Positions 51,151-64,000 of a stretch of 64,000 bases of DNA are shown here, one piece after another. The first letter of the stretch is position 1, and each line of letters begins with the position of its first letter. The notes under the pieces were generated by a model that saw only the letters and a program-made list of their open reading frames with translations, made no database searches and was not told where the DNA came from. This DNA is from Ascaris suum. Taxonomy: Eukaryota > Nematoda > Chromadorea > Rhabditida > Ascarididae. The translations under genes were made by a program, and so were the position numbers. The stretch spans positions 372,001 through 436,000 of the forward strand of contig CM024186.1 of assembly GCA_013433145.1 (NCBI GenBank), in the 5' to 3' direction.

Positions 51151-54100
51151 TTTATTCATCGTTGGTGATAGAGGAGGTTCTTCTCTATTGCTTAAAAAAC
51201 AAATGATACAGTTTGAAACGGTATGACGAGATATTATGCAAATTTATATCGTAGCTTAGCAATAACAATAAATACTGTCAATGTCAGTTATTGTGCACGA
51301 TAGCCACCAAAGAGTGAGGCAAGAATTTGGAGACTCTAGAATTTTGAAGAAAAAAAAGAAAGAGCTCAGTGTCCCTTCCATTATGGATTTTTTTACATTA
51401 CTCGCAATATACCTCAAACTATTATGTAGTATTTCATTTGCAAAATATCGTCGCTTAAAGTGTTGTATTCTATTCTATTTCTCAAATATCAATCATAGCT
51501 TAATATGCTCTATTATTTATTAGAATCTTCCATCCGATAATCTGTGTTTTTTATACCGATATATTCTATGATTCGTCAAATGTTGGTTTATGCCTTTTTA
51601 GATTTTAATCTTCTTACTTACAATATTCATAGCTCACTGTATTGCATTTGATATGCAAATTTAAATGGTGAGCTTTGAAAAAAGTGAATCGAGTAGGTGT
51701 GGAAAACTGCCCAAAATTCGGTCAGTAAAACAGCACCAGCATGACCTTAAACGGTTTTCTCTCTCTAAACGAATATTGCGAAACAAACAATCACTTCTCA
51801 TTAAAAAAAAATTATTTCCTATAGGAAGGCATATGTGACATATTTACCTGGTACTTGAAAAGGAGTTCAATAAGCCAGCCCCTTCATTCACGGCAACATC
51901 ACACGTTGCATCTCTATCAATCTACAGCATAATTCGATTGCAGTGAAAAGTTTTGCATCTATCTAGTGAATAAAAGCGGAAAATATAGAATTTGGATGGC
52001 GCACATAGAGAGAGGAAACGTGTACAGGTGTGCTCATGCGGAAGTAAATTCTGAATTTTAAAACAATACGTGCAATAGGTATGCCATAATTCGCAGACAA
52101 TAAAATCAGCATAATACTTGAACATCACAAGATAATATAAAATAATGGAGTATTTCAAAGTCATGGAATATATCGATAGGAATTTTTAGTTTTTAAGCAA
52201 TATTATGGCATCATTTAGTTGTCATACCATTTACTAAAATATTTTCTAGTATTTTGCAATCCTTGAAAAGTCATCAATCATTACGCCTTATTCGATCATC
52301 TCATCTCAATTTTCAATAATCTTTTAAAGCTTAATAGCGCATATTTGGGATGTTTTAAGTGCATCTCAAGGGTTTTACAATCGATAGCCATAATTATATT
52401 AAATGCAAATAACAATTGAATGCCTCATTTAAGAGGGTTATCTTTTGGGCGAAAATTCTCTATGAATAGGTCGTTAGCGACAGTGAAATTATTCCCTCTT
52501 ATCAATTTTATCCTACAAAAAAAAATTTTTTTAATTCTTTAATCCATTAGTACGCGCTAATAGACGTTAAATTAATGAATAATAGTTAAATGTTTTCGTT
52601 TTCTAAGTGTTGGAATTTTTCATTTCAAGAAACTCCTCCTCCCCCCTCGTCCTTTTTCTTATTTTTTCCATTTTGCTCCTCATATCTATCATGGGTAGAG
52701 AGCCTCGGTCTTTGACTTCCATCATCTACACTTCATTCTACATTCTCCACTGTCATTGTCTCATACGTTTCATGAACGGTCGTAAGGCAATTCAAGCAAG
52801 GTATATCCATGCTTTGCATGGGAAACGTCAATTTTCAAAGCCGAGACCTTTTTTTGTGCATTCTATGCTTATATTTACTTAATATTTTTTTCCCTTCTAA
52901 TTTTGCGCCATATTTTTTGCTCTTGGGTGATCAACTATTGCTTGTTGATGCTATATCAAATTGTGATCTATTTTTTTCTTTGAATTCTTCATATACGATA
53001 GTACTTGGAGAGTATAGCAAGCTTTTAAAAGAATGGCTATCAAACGATCACCAATAAGCGTAGTTTCATGATGTTCACAAAACATTTCGTCGGGTAATCC
53101 TGATGAGGTATTTTGTAAAATTTCAGACTATAATATTACCGAGATATTTCGTACCATAACTGCACGCTATAGTGGATCACATATGGATATTTTCTTTGCA
53201 ATTAATGAAAAAAAAAATTTCAACCGGAAGTTGTGCAATTCAAAGATTCCGAATGAATGTATTACAAGAGATCTCGCTTCAAAATAGAAATTCAATATTT
53301 GTGAAGTTCTAACACAAATGAGCTTTTGCAACGAAGAGGCACTTGAGGCTTCATTTTTGGACATTTTTTTTGCAGCTGCTTTTTTTATATCGTCCAATTT
53401 TCAACAATTATCAAGATATTCGGTTCATTTTCATTACTTCTGCACAATATTTCTGATATACGGTTAATTGCATTCAGTAATAAAACCGTTGAAACTTGTG
53501 GCTAACTTGCTTAGTAGAGCAAAGGCAGATCCACATCTAACTTTCAAATGGAATTAAATTTTCCAAGCGGAAATTTCATGTGAAAAGAAATGAAAAAATT
53601 GGAAAGAGAAATGAAAAATAGAAAGAAATGGAAATGGAAAATTTTGGCTCTTTTTAAGAAGTGACCCACAATGAGGCGATGAAAAATGACTTTGAAAAAA
53701 AGTGAATATTTCATTACAAATGCAATAATAAAGAATTTAAGATTTTGTTCTTTACTTGTCAATACAATTATATCATTTCTAGTTAAATTGCCGCTCAAAT
53801 TTCGGCTTTGCGCATCAAAAATTTGAATGTTTGGCCGAATTTGGGTTTTAAATCCGTATCGCATTTTTTTGGCAGATTGTTATAGATTAATAAATTTGCG
53901 ATGAAATTTAGCGCAGCGCAAATTTTAGCCCAAATTATTGAGCCTCACAAAGTGGTAAGTTGGATATTATCAATGATTGATGCTCCAACGGTTATTAATT
54001 GATAAGGAGTTGATAACAAAAAAAAAATTTATCAATGGCTGATAAGAATGCTTCAATGCGATTTGACAACAAAGCGAAACGATAATAAACGATGTTGGAA

Positions 54101-54909
54101 AAAAAATGGCATTGATTAGTAAACATGAGTCCGTTGAATGGAATTATTTCCTCCTCATGAATAAGAATGAGCTATAGTACCCTCATCTACTTGGCGATTG
54201 TCTTCTTCTCGAAGAGTCATTTATCGAGCAAATAATCACCGATGTGAATCAAATATCTTATATCATAAGTACAGCAATCAAATGCCGAATTGCATATACT
54301 GCCCATCGTATGCAAACTTCCTGTGTCAACGTTGCCCCAACTCTAATTGCTCAACGAAGCAATAAGATCGACTTTCATTTCGCATATTTGCATAATGCTG
54401 CAGTGAGCTTCTCCAATATTATATTTTAAGGCTGGAAATTACTCAATGAGAACGCTATACGTAAAGATAAGCTTTTGATGGATTATCTCACCTCACATAA
54501 TGCAATAATAACAAGTCATTTTTCTTTAGTAATTCATATGAGATGTGCTACGTTATGAGAATATTAGAAACTCTAGTGGAAGGGAACCAACACCGCATAT
54601 GTAAACCATAAAATTAGTTGACGACATGCATATTTATAGCACTCAAATATTCTAGTCAAAAGTAGTAAAACTGAGAAAAACGGGCCAAAACCTTAATTTT
54701 ATCTAATTAATTAATTAATCTATTTTTTTGGTGGCGAAAATTAGCTAACTTTGAACTTTTGTAACTTTGTAGTCACAGGTATAGAAACGAAGAAATTTAT
54801 GGATAATCTATTACATTCCATGTTATGCGGATAATCTATTATTCCACACAGATTGCATGATTCCCAAAGAGTTAGTCGAAATCAAAGAGAATTGCTTCAT
54901 TGAGAATAC

Positions 54910-55296
54910 TTGACGGGCGTGGGATTGCGTCGACCAAGTATTCCAGAAAAAAAAAGACAATGTGCACTCATCCGAAATAGCGACGAACCTCCGATGTTTG
55001 TCATACGTGAAAAGAAGAAACAACTCTCAATGGTAAGTGGAACAAATGAATGCTGTGATAAGATGTCCTCGCTATTCGATGTGCGCCCCCAAGCGTTCAA
55101 AGGACAGAACCATTCGCTCGCTGAGAAAAGATCACTGACTATAGAGACGCAATTGATCTGTGACATCATGAATGTGCATGATACATCCAAGATATCTCGG
55201 AGTGTGGCAGACTTCGATACTCTGCATTATGTGGAACTTTATGGCACACAAACGACAAGAATGCTGCAACAGGTGAATAAATTGAGAGTCACATAG
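54910..55296 (+). CDS. Unassigned ORF/exon, plus strand
   Basis: A 128-codon open frame of balanced composition (for example PSIPEKKRQCALIRNSDEPP and RSVADFDTLHYVELYGTQTT). It may be an internal exon: an in-frame stop precedes it at about 54901, and a CAACAG|GTGAAT donor lies at 55272. A second GTAAGT lies at 55032. No ATG near the 5' end, no signal peptide or membrane segment, no family recognised. An ORF this long is not expected often by chance at this base composition, but one such case in 64 kb is possible. Confidence 0.3.
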   Translation: MTGVGLRRPSIPEKKRQCALIRNSDEPPMFVIREKKKQLSMVSGTNECCDKMSSLFDVRPQAFKGQNHSLAEKRSLTIETQLICDIMNVHDTSKISRSVADFDTLHYVELYGTQTTRMLQQVNKLRVT

Positions 55297-56709
55297 AGTA
55301 GTGGAAAGACATGTAGTAGCAAGTGGTCTGCAATGATTGGTATTTATTTAAAAGGTGACGTTCGAATTCCAAATGAGTTTCATCGCGATGACTAGGATAA
55401 AGTCTAATGAAAATATGAAATATCTGTGTTGTTTATGGCCGGCATAATGCTAAAATTGTCGATTGCGCAAATGTCGATGAAGCAAAAACTATTATAATAT
55501 TAGAATCAAGCTCGGAGCACCAGAATGTTTTATTTGTAATCATTCGGCGTAAAAGTTGCCAGCAAGGAGGAAAAAATCGAGCGAAATTCTTGAAACGTTT
55601 TGAGGTAGTCCTTAACTGTAACAGGTAAAATGGATTATGAGTTCTGAGCTAACAATGACGTGACGTAGAACAATAAGAGAAATTATAGATGATGGGTTAG
55701 AGTGCTGCAATGATCGCTGTAATATAAGATCTCGAATGATTTCAGTTGTTTTGAAGAAGACGATAAAATGTATCACTGAATGATCGTTTAATGACGTTGC
55801 TGGATGCTTGTTTTATATCAGAAGTAGTCTCGAACATGGTCATTTGAGACCATCATGAAACACCATACCACATTAAAATAGAACACTCTTTTTTCAACAG
55901 TTTCTCAATTAAGATAAACATGTTTTGGTCAACAATATTTGCATATATAAATCAACACACACCTAATTTGTAAACATTTTATGCAAAATGTAAATTATTT
56001 CATCATGCGATCCACTATGCGATTCGAAAAAAAAAATACATGAGCAAATCAAGTTCAACGAGATTTAGTCGCACAGTCTATTAACTTGGAAATAAATATG
56101 AGACCCTCAAATCTGCCAATTATAAGCGATTCCGGATGTGGACTACTCTAGAAATTCTTTCACAGACAGTTCGGATTTAAGGGATCGTTAGCCACTATTT
56201 ACAAAACACTGACGAATATTTAGTGATCAGGATGAACTCAAATCACCTGTGCAAATGAATTTACATATATTAGTAACTCCCGTCACTAAATTCGTTCCTA
56301 TACTACTCATAGAAATTACTTATGCAAATAAAAAGTGTGTTTATTTCTTCTTTATTTGATAGGGAATCTTGAATGGCCTCCTATACTGTGGGTGATTTAT
56401 ATACATATTGAATTTTGATGAAAATGTGTGATAGTGGGTGTAACTTAAGCAACGAAATAAATAGGCGCTGTGGTACCGATAAGAATTAATTTTCCCTCGA
56501 GACCATTGTTAACGCGAGTGTTTCGCATGGCGTTACAAACCTATGCCTCATTGTGTAAACATCGCAACAGCATATTTGCTAGAAAGCAATTAAAATTAGC
56601 GCTGCATGCGAGATAATACATAGGTTGGAAAAGTTGAAATAAAGGAAAGCAGAATATAGAGGAAGGCTGCGATAACATCAAATTCTTAGAGAATTGGAGG
56701 GGTGGGGAT

Positions 56710-56724
56710 GGGGGGGGGGGGGGG
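56710..56724 (+). repeat. Pure G15 run
   Basis: Fifteen G on the plus strand in intergenic DNA. Confidence 0.95.
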
Positions 56725-59700
56725 TGACATTAAGTTTGTCATTTACACAGTGCACTGACATGGTAGAATGGTGATCTTGTTTTCCTCGACGCCCACCTAA
56801 TACCAACTTATGCAGGATTGTGCACAAATGCATTTGATGCATATTTCACTCAGCGCGTTTTTAAGTGAGGTTTTATGCATCTGAGCTATTATTTGCAAAA
56901 TAAACGTAGCTACCTTTCAGGCAACTAAAACGATAACTTACTCTTGTAGACAGCTCCTTTTTTGCAGCCAATCTTGCAGACGACTGCTTGCTTTAATATT
57001 CCCTTTATGCATACACCCATACTGATTTTTACTGATACAATGCAGGTCACCTCGCACAGTATCTTATATAGCGTATATCACTGAATCACTGAATCAGCAT
57101 AAAAGTGATCAAATAAAACTGTGTTCACTTTCAATCCTCTTTTTTGGGAATAGAAGTTGTGCCATAGTTTTGCCAAAAAAAAAACTTATTTCCTTCGTTT
57201 GCGAGCGTAGCTGCAGCAAATTTCATTTATCATCTGAACTTATGAATTGAAAATTTATTCTCGAATTGTACAATCACTGCTTTCCTCCAAGTATACCTGC
57301 ATAGGTATTATTTTTTCGCCGTATAATTTTACTGAAATTGAAACTTGAATAGGTGGATTTTTCACATCCTCTGTGCTTACAGTTTAAGGTTGCATCAGTA
57401 GTCAGCAGAATCAAGCATAAATCAAATAGACTGCGTAGTCGAAACCTCCAGTAAATCCTTGCTGAATACAAAGAATTTCCGGAAATCTGACGAGCATACC
57501 TTACAAGTACATTCTTCTACTGCATAGATACATTTTGTTGAAATCGTAACTCGCTTTTTGCTTACCTGCTAGTTAAACTTCCTGTTTCTTTGGTTTTTGT
57601 CGCTGTAAATCCGCGATCCTGACAAGGTAAACAAGTGTAAGGATGTAGTGCTTCATCGATACGGTATTGCAATTCAGATGATACAAGCTTACGTTATCGA
57701 TAGGTATAGACTGCGCTGTTAACATATTTTGTCTTGGCTATGATTTCCTCATCAACGCTTTTTTTCTCTAACTTACTTCATTATAAGGATGGATCATAAA
57801 AGATATGTCTTGATCAAATGTTTATAATGCCGTAAAGAACCTGGTTGTTAGTGGTAAGATTTGCAGGAAATTTAGATATATCAGCAGATTTTCAACTATG
57901 TCATGCGGTCTGCCCATGTGATCTCCTCTGCATTGTTTAAGGTCAAACTATTATAGGTCTAGAATGGTAAACAACTGATTCAGCCTTGTTGCAGAGGCTC
58001 CGTTCAATGCGCGCAACGGAAGGATAAATTCAGGCTCTATTCATCCTCAGGATGGATCCTTGTATTGCCAGGTTATTAAGAGAGCGGAAAATATCTTTCC
58101 TGAAAATTTGATTTAAGAACATTTTAAAACGTTAGTGCTTGATTGTGCCCACATGGCCTTTCTTCCTCCTTCCCCCTCCCCTATTCTTGTTTAAACTAAT
58201 CGAGGTCGTATCTTTAAAAAAAAATATCACGCCTATTTTTTCCAGCTTTCTACCTTCTTTGCATTTTCAACTGAAACGGTCTTTTTACTGCACTAAATTC
58301 ATCATTCATATGCATAAATTGGGGCATTTGTTCCCACAGAAATGAAGTGGTATCACGCTTTCAGTCTGCTTTCAGGCGATCGCTTCAAATTTTTTAAAAG
58401 AGAGCGTCACCTTGGTTATTCAGCGTTTCTTGATCGTTATCCTGAAGTAGGATAAATTTTTGATTCCACTTCACTTTGATTGCCCAATTTTCCTCTAAAA
58501 TGTCCGTTTCAATATTCTCCAATCAGTTCTCATCGTTATATCGGCGTTATTCGTCAGGCGATTACAATGAAAGTTAAAATCCACAAGCATTGAATCACGA
58601 GAGATATTGCTATTAGCAGATTTAAAATATTCTCCTTATTGTTTGTGATATTGTGATCAATATTACCTTTGTTTTTTTTTTCACCTGATTGTTCTTGATT
58701 TGTCCACTTAATTTGATTTACATATTAATGAAAATTTGCATATTTATTCATTTCGTTATAAGGATATAGAGAAAAACATCTGATTTTATTTTTAGCCACT
58801 TTAATGCTGATATTTTCATGATGGGATGGAATAGGAAGGACCGTTGAAAAATCTGAGAAACGAGCAGCACTGCGGGGATGTTGGACGTATTGCATAGATG
58901 ACATTAACAGACAGCCTTAAAAGTCAATATTGGCAAATGGAAATGTGCTAGTGATGCGATTTTTTTTTTCTCAAATTGCTTCACAAGATTCTTTTGACAC
59001 TAAAAATAAATGAAGAATTCAATGTCTCAAAATGTATTTCAATTAATATTTACTCGAAGATAATTTCGCTCTTATTTCACTTATTTTAGAGCATTTATTA
59101 CTTTATTATACTTCTCTGATATCTTTCTTTTATCGCTGTTTATTTGTTCAGTATCGATAAAATTATATCTTTCGTTTGGAATTATTAGAGAATAATTGAA
59201 ATAAAACGGAAAATGGATAACTGCGCTGATGAAAATAAAAAATAAAATGAAGATTTTAAAAAAAATGAATATAAAAAATGGAAAAAAATTAAATAATAAC
59301 TGTTAAGCTTTTTTTTTCCAACACTCTAAAGATACGTTTTGCCATCCTCTTTGCATTTTGAACTCAAATTCTCCATTTGTCGACAAAATGCTCATTTTAG
59401 AGGGGTTTTTGCTTGGTTAGGCCTGCTATTCTTTTCGTTCTCATCTATGACCTTTCACATTCCTGAAAATGAACATGAAACTGGAAGGACACTTATTTGG
59501 CTGTGTTGCAATGTTTGTATTTTTTTTTTTGCAACACATTTTTTTTTGCAATGTCTGTTGCAACACAAGGAGTTCGTAAGACTGCGAATACTATATTGAT
59601 ATTAATAGAGACAGGCTCACAAAGTCATGTGATAGGGAGGAGCACTGCGATCATTAGATCAGTTCGTGGTGGAATTACATCAAAAGCAATGATAGTCAAG

Positions 59701-61925
59701 AAAACCTCCGATGAATTCGTTTTGTTAATTCACCTCGGCAATTTTTATTAGTATTTGCAATAATAAAGAAAGTTCGTTTTTTTTCTCTTTTTATCAATAT
59801 GGTTTGCTTCATTGTTACTAAATTAGATTTTCCACTTTAAAGGTAGAAGTATTTGATGAGGAAATTGTGCAGAAGAATGAAATTCGTCAACGACTTTAAA
59901 CCTAGTGAACTAAACGTTTGGCTAAATGCATTGCATTAATTAACAAGTTTGAACAAACGAATGGAGCGAATAAATTTGTTTGAGCTAGGCCAAGCAGCAA
60001 GGCCTAGCCTAGTCTAGCAGGACCAAGCAATTGTCAAAGATTTAAATTTCCAAACTTCACGCTTTATGGAATAGAAAAGAACGATAAATTTTACTTGCTG
60101 CAAAACTTGAACAGTCAAATTTTATGCGGAGGTTTTATTGTGAAGTTGAGAAATGCATACAGCAAGCCCTATTCAAACCCTTCCCGTCGATGATCAACTT
60201 AGTAACACATTTTGATGAATTCATCGATTGCCTGTTCAATGTGGATATAACACCGCAGCAGGACTTTGTGGTTACAATATCGCAAAGAATTTGAATTTGC
60301 AAAGAAGGAGCTTATAAACGAAAAGATTTCAGGTTCCTGTCCCATTGGGAAGAAGTTCCATTTTTTGACTTGATAATCTGCCGGAACCACCTGTCGGGCA
60401 AATGCAGGAATTGCTTTCAATTGTGTCCTTAAAGTTATCTGAGAATTGGTATTGAATAAATTTGCTAATGAGTGTGTACCAAGCTATTGCATTTGGGGGT
60501 AATGGCCATAAATATTCCTACTAGAAATGTAAACCAATTCATCGTCGTATTCTTATTTGTAGGAAACAACTGCAGTGATCGATCAAGCATCGAAACTAAG
60601 AGTATCACGCTGCATTTGCGTTTGCCAATTTTTTGCATATTATGCAATACCATTGGGAAAAAGCGTCGAGATATTCGGCGACATTTCGCAGCACTTTTAT
60701 CGCTCAACGATTTTTCATTTTAGACGGCAAGATTCCGATTGATGTATCATTTGATTGTTCATTCTTTTTACGAGTACTCTTTGAGATAGTAAAATTCCAA
60801 AAACAAAATTGTGGAATTGTTTAAGAGTTTTTCAAAACGACAAGCGTTTTACTAGTGGCAAGAAGGCGTTTTACTAGTGGACTAGCGTTTCTTTTTTGGA
60901 TGGATTTAGAAGCAAATAAAAAAGCGAGCAAATGATTTGCATTTTTGCAGATATTTTAGCACTCGATAGAATAATACTTATAGAAAATATTGCGATGTTT
61001 TCCTAATTAATTTCAATAATTGCATGAGAATGAACGTTCGAGAAATTCGCCCAAAATTAGGAAACACGTTTAATAAACTTGACAGGTGCAATTCTTACAG
61101 CTTCTATCGTCTCTTATCATCGTTGTCTTCCAACAACAACGTCTAAAATTTGTATGTTACAGCACGTCTCATTTTCATATTTAATTCGAAATTATTGCAC
61201 AAATATGCAAACGTACAGATTATGCACTCATTTGCACATATGTAGAGGCATGGTACTTCCATGATGTGCTTTCAGAAAATACGAAATGGAGGAGGGGGAT
61301 GATTCTCTAGTCGGGAATTTCCGAAATCCCGTTGTCCTAAAAGAGAATGGTGTTTATTAGCTTTGAATTCAGTTCGTATTTAAAGGTGGGGAACAACATC
61401 GTGCCACCTAAAGACTGAAAACTGCGTAAAAATTCCCCTGAGAAATGGAAAATTCCAGGAATACCATCCCATACCTTCAGTAGGTAGGAGATTAAGGAAG
61501 ATGCCCACTCGGAGAAATGTAAAGACCCATTTAAGGTGTCCTGTAAATCATATCTCATCAATTACGTGCCGATAATAGAAAATGAAAAGAAAATGAGAAC
61601 GATGAGTGCTCATCGCAAAGAAATAAATACGGCAGTAAACGAACAACAAATAAAAGGTATGAAAATGAGAATATGGCACGATATCAGGTATTGCCAGGTG
61701 TTTGACGAAGTTTTAGCAAAATGAGGCTCATCAACTTCGAAAAGCTTTTCCACCTAATATGGACGCAAGAAATGTCAAGCGCTCAACATCTTTAGCTAAT
61801 CAAATATTACAAAACGTCGTTCACTTATCATCATTCCTATATTAAGGTCAATGCACATTAATTCACAAGTCAAAATCATTCTGCGAAGTTCATTCAAGCT
61901 GACGGGTAAATAAATATCTACCGGC

Positions 61926-62060
<135 letters not shown>

Positions 62061-64000
62061 GATATAAAATCTACTGAACGAAATTTCTGCAAAAACCACA
62101 TCGAGCAAAGTTCTTAACAACGGTCTATGATAGAAGAATATCGATTGAAAATAAATGAGACAAATAGTACGTGCAAAATGGAGCATATGATGAGGTGCAA
62201 AAATGCGCTACCTCCGCTTGTCAAATTATGCATTGGCTAAAAAAAGGTCGCAACAAAAAGAAAAAAGGGTAGCTATGATTAAAGACTATTTTAATGCCAG
62301 TTTCGGCGGTAATTTTACCATCGAACAATTGCCGACACCCGCGAACTTTATCGATTAAGCAGTATGGTTTGGAGAGTGATTTGAACCGATCATCCGAGAG
62401 AGTTCCGTGATGCTAATTTAGCTTTCTTTTTTCGCGACATTTGCATTTGTTTGCCATCTCCAGTCAATTCCTTTTTTTGATTTCCAGTCAAAACCGGACT
62501 TCAATTCATTAATAAATAGATCCGCGTCACCTTCTTTTTTTACCACATATTCCATTCATTTCTGAGAGATAGCATGGAAACCTTCTTCATCTTCAGTTTT
62601 CGGCAAGTTCGATGGAAATTTCAATTCCTCGGACCCTAGTTTTAATTGTGTTTCAAGTCGACGATTTTAAATTTTATGAAGAATCGATTTCATTATATCA
62701 ATTTTAAAACTATCTATATCGGAGCTAAGTTTAATAATTGTTTTTAGGTAGCCTAATTAAGGACGTCATATTTTCTGCTATAATTTTGTATAGCTGTGTT
62801 TTTTTGTGGCGCATTTATATGATATGAAGCAAAATGCTCGGGTTATTGTTATGGACATTTTGTCGTGCAAGCCAACCAGGTCTTAACTCCGCTCGAAGGG
62901 CATTCTTGACAAGGATAACTGCTCAGCATCTTTTGAGTATTGTGATTTAAGCCATTATACAGTTAACTTAGTGTTAACTTTATTCTTACGATATGCAACA
63001 TCCGATCAATGGTAGCGCCATTTACCCAGCGGCAACGCTATCTGCCCAAATGGGAAGTGCAAACTTGCAGCAAACTAGACGACCCGCAGAGACGCGATAT
63101 GAAGTATCGTTGCTGTTGCCATATACGAAACAAAAACACTTTCAATAAGCGAAACACTTTCTTTACACACATGCTAAGCGCAGGAAATCATAAGGATCGA
63201 AGAATGAAACACTTTCAGAATTTTTTGGGCATAGGTGGAGCGCAGAGTCAAAAGGATCAAAGAACCCAGGTAGAACACAGGTAGAACGAATCAAGTTGGG
63301 GTTTACAAAGAAGCAAGCTGTCGACTGCTGCTTGCTACGATTGACACGATGCACACAAACATTGTTGAAGTATAGCATATATGTTTAAGCTTTCTTAACT
63401 TCCGGTTGGGTTGTAAGGTATAATTGTCATTTTCTACTGAACTGAGAATTCGGCGTGAAATAAAATCAGATTAGATTGTAAAAAAAAAGTAAACTTTGAA
63501 GCACCTTTAAAATCGCACACATACTAATATTGTCCAAAAATCAGTTTTTTTTTCTAAGTAATTATTTCACCTACTTCATGTTTTAATGACCCAAAAGATG
63601 AGTTCACCTAATACCTGTAATGAGGTTCCATAAAATTGCTGCAGAAGTACGATTACAGGAGAAAGAAGGAGGAATACAGGTAAATTTCCTTAAAATGCAA
63701 CACAACATTCATGAGGATCTCCTATGTTGAAGAGTTCTCACTAAAGTTGTTCAGGCAGAGGATGAACAATGGATATGAACATATGTAAAAGCTCTAAAAG
63801 ATTTTATCGAGAAATGAGGAGGTTTCTTTGAAGGAAAAACGGCAGTCTTTGAGAGCTTGCAATTCGACAATATAAAGGAGGCTGCGATTGGCCCTAATTC
63901 AATTTGTTTCTCATGCCATTTAAACACAAAGAGAAATCTATATGCAGTGAAATTTGCATAGCGATTTAATGTTGCAGCTGTTCATCGATGGTATACACAA

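Larger units (their letters stand above)
50007..54909. other. Upstream region of the channel gene
   Basis: Should contain the distal promoter of the channel, but no core element can be named. AT-rich with short ORFs only. A GTAAGT-type donor-like site near other short open frames gives no coherent gene. Confidence 0.4.

Overview
This window looks like nuclear DNA of a nematode, most likely a rhabditid. It is AT-rich and intron-rich. Splice acceptors are mostly of the TTTCAG/TTTTTAG type, one intron is only 49 bp, and one start codon sits directly after an acceptor, as at spliced-leader trans-splice sites. The main gene belongs to the TWK family of two-pore potassium channels, which is greatly expanded in nematodes. 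The species cannot be told from the sequence alone.

Two protein-coding genes can be assembled exon by exon, both on the minus strand. (1) A TWK two-pore-domain K+ channel fills most of the window (about 10.8-50.0 kb). Its common body has exons at 27.1, 24.5, 21.7, 19.9, 19.1, 18.3, 17.2, 15.1, 14.1 and 13.7 kb. These encode a cytoplasmic segment, TM1, a glycosylated cap, pore loop 1, TM2, an Arg/Ser/acidic loop, TM3, pore loop 2, TM4 and the conserved C-terminal region. Upstream lie three candidate alternative first exons (50.0, 44.9 and 34.4 kb). Each starts with ATG and ends in phase 1, and each joins the 27.1-kb exon in frame. Those at 50.0 and 44.9 kb are diverged copies of one another. 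The 3' end may be alternative: a stop is reached by reading past a GTAAGG donor at 13.64 kb, or the exon is spliced to a longer Pro/Ser/Thr-rich tail at 10.8-11.0 kb. (2) Downstream lies a four-exon gene for mitochondrial small-subunit ribosomal protein MRPS28/bS1m (7.57-9.70 kb), beginning with a typical mitochondrial targeting sequence.

Weaker plus-strand exon candidates lie at 6.4-6.7, 8.1, 8.8 and 12.2 kb (two inside MRPS28 introns), and an unassigned 128-codon ORF lies at 54.9-55.3 kb. The rest is intron and intergenic DNA. It holds two foldback elements inside channel introns (a gap-free 93-bp inverted repeat at 16.6-16.85 kb and a diverged one at 21.0-21.1 kb), three long (TA)n arrays, a GC-rich minisatellite at 25.5 kb, and several pure G-runs of 12-20 bases, all on the plus strand. 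I saw no tRNA, rRNA, CRISPR array or intact transposon. The first 6.4 kb, 50.0-54.9 kb and 55.3-64 kb show nothing I can call a gene.
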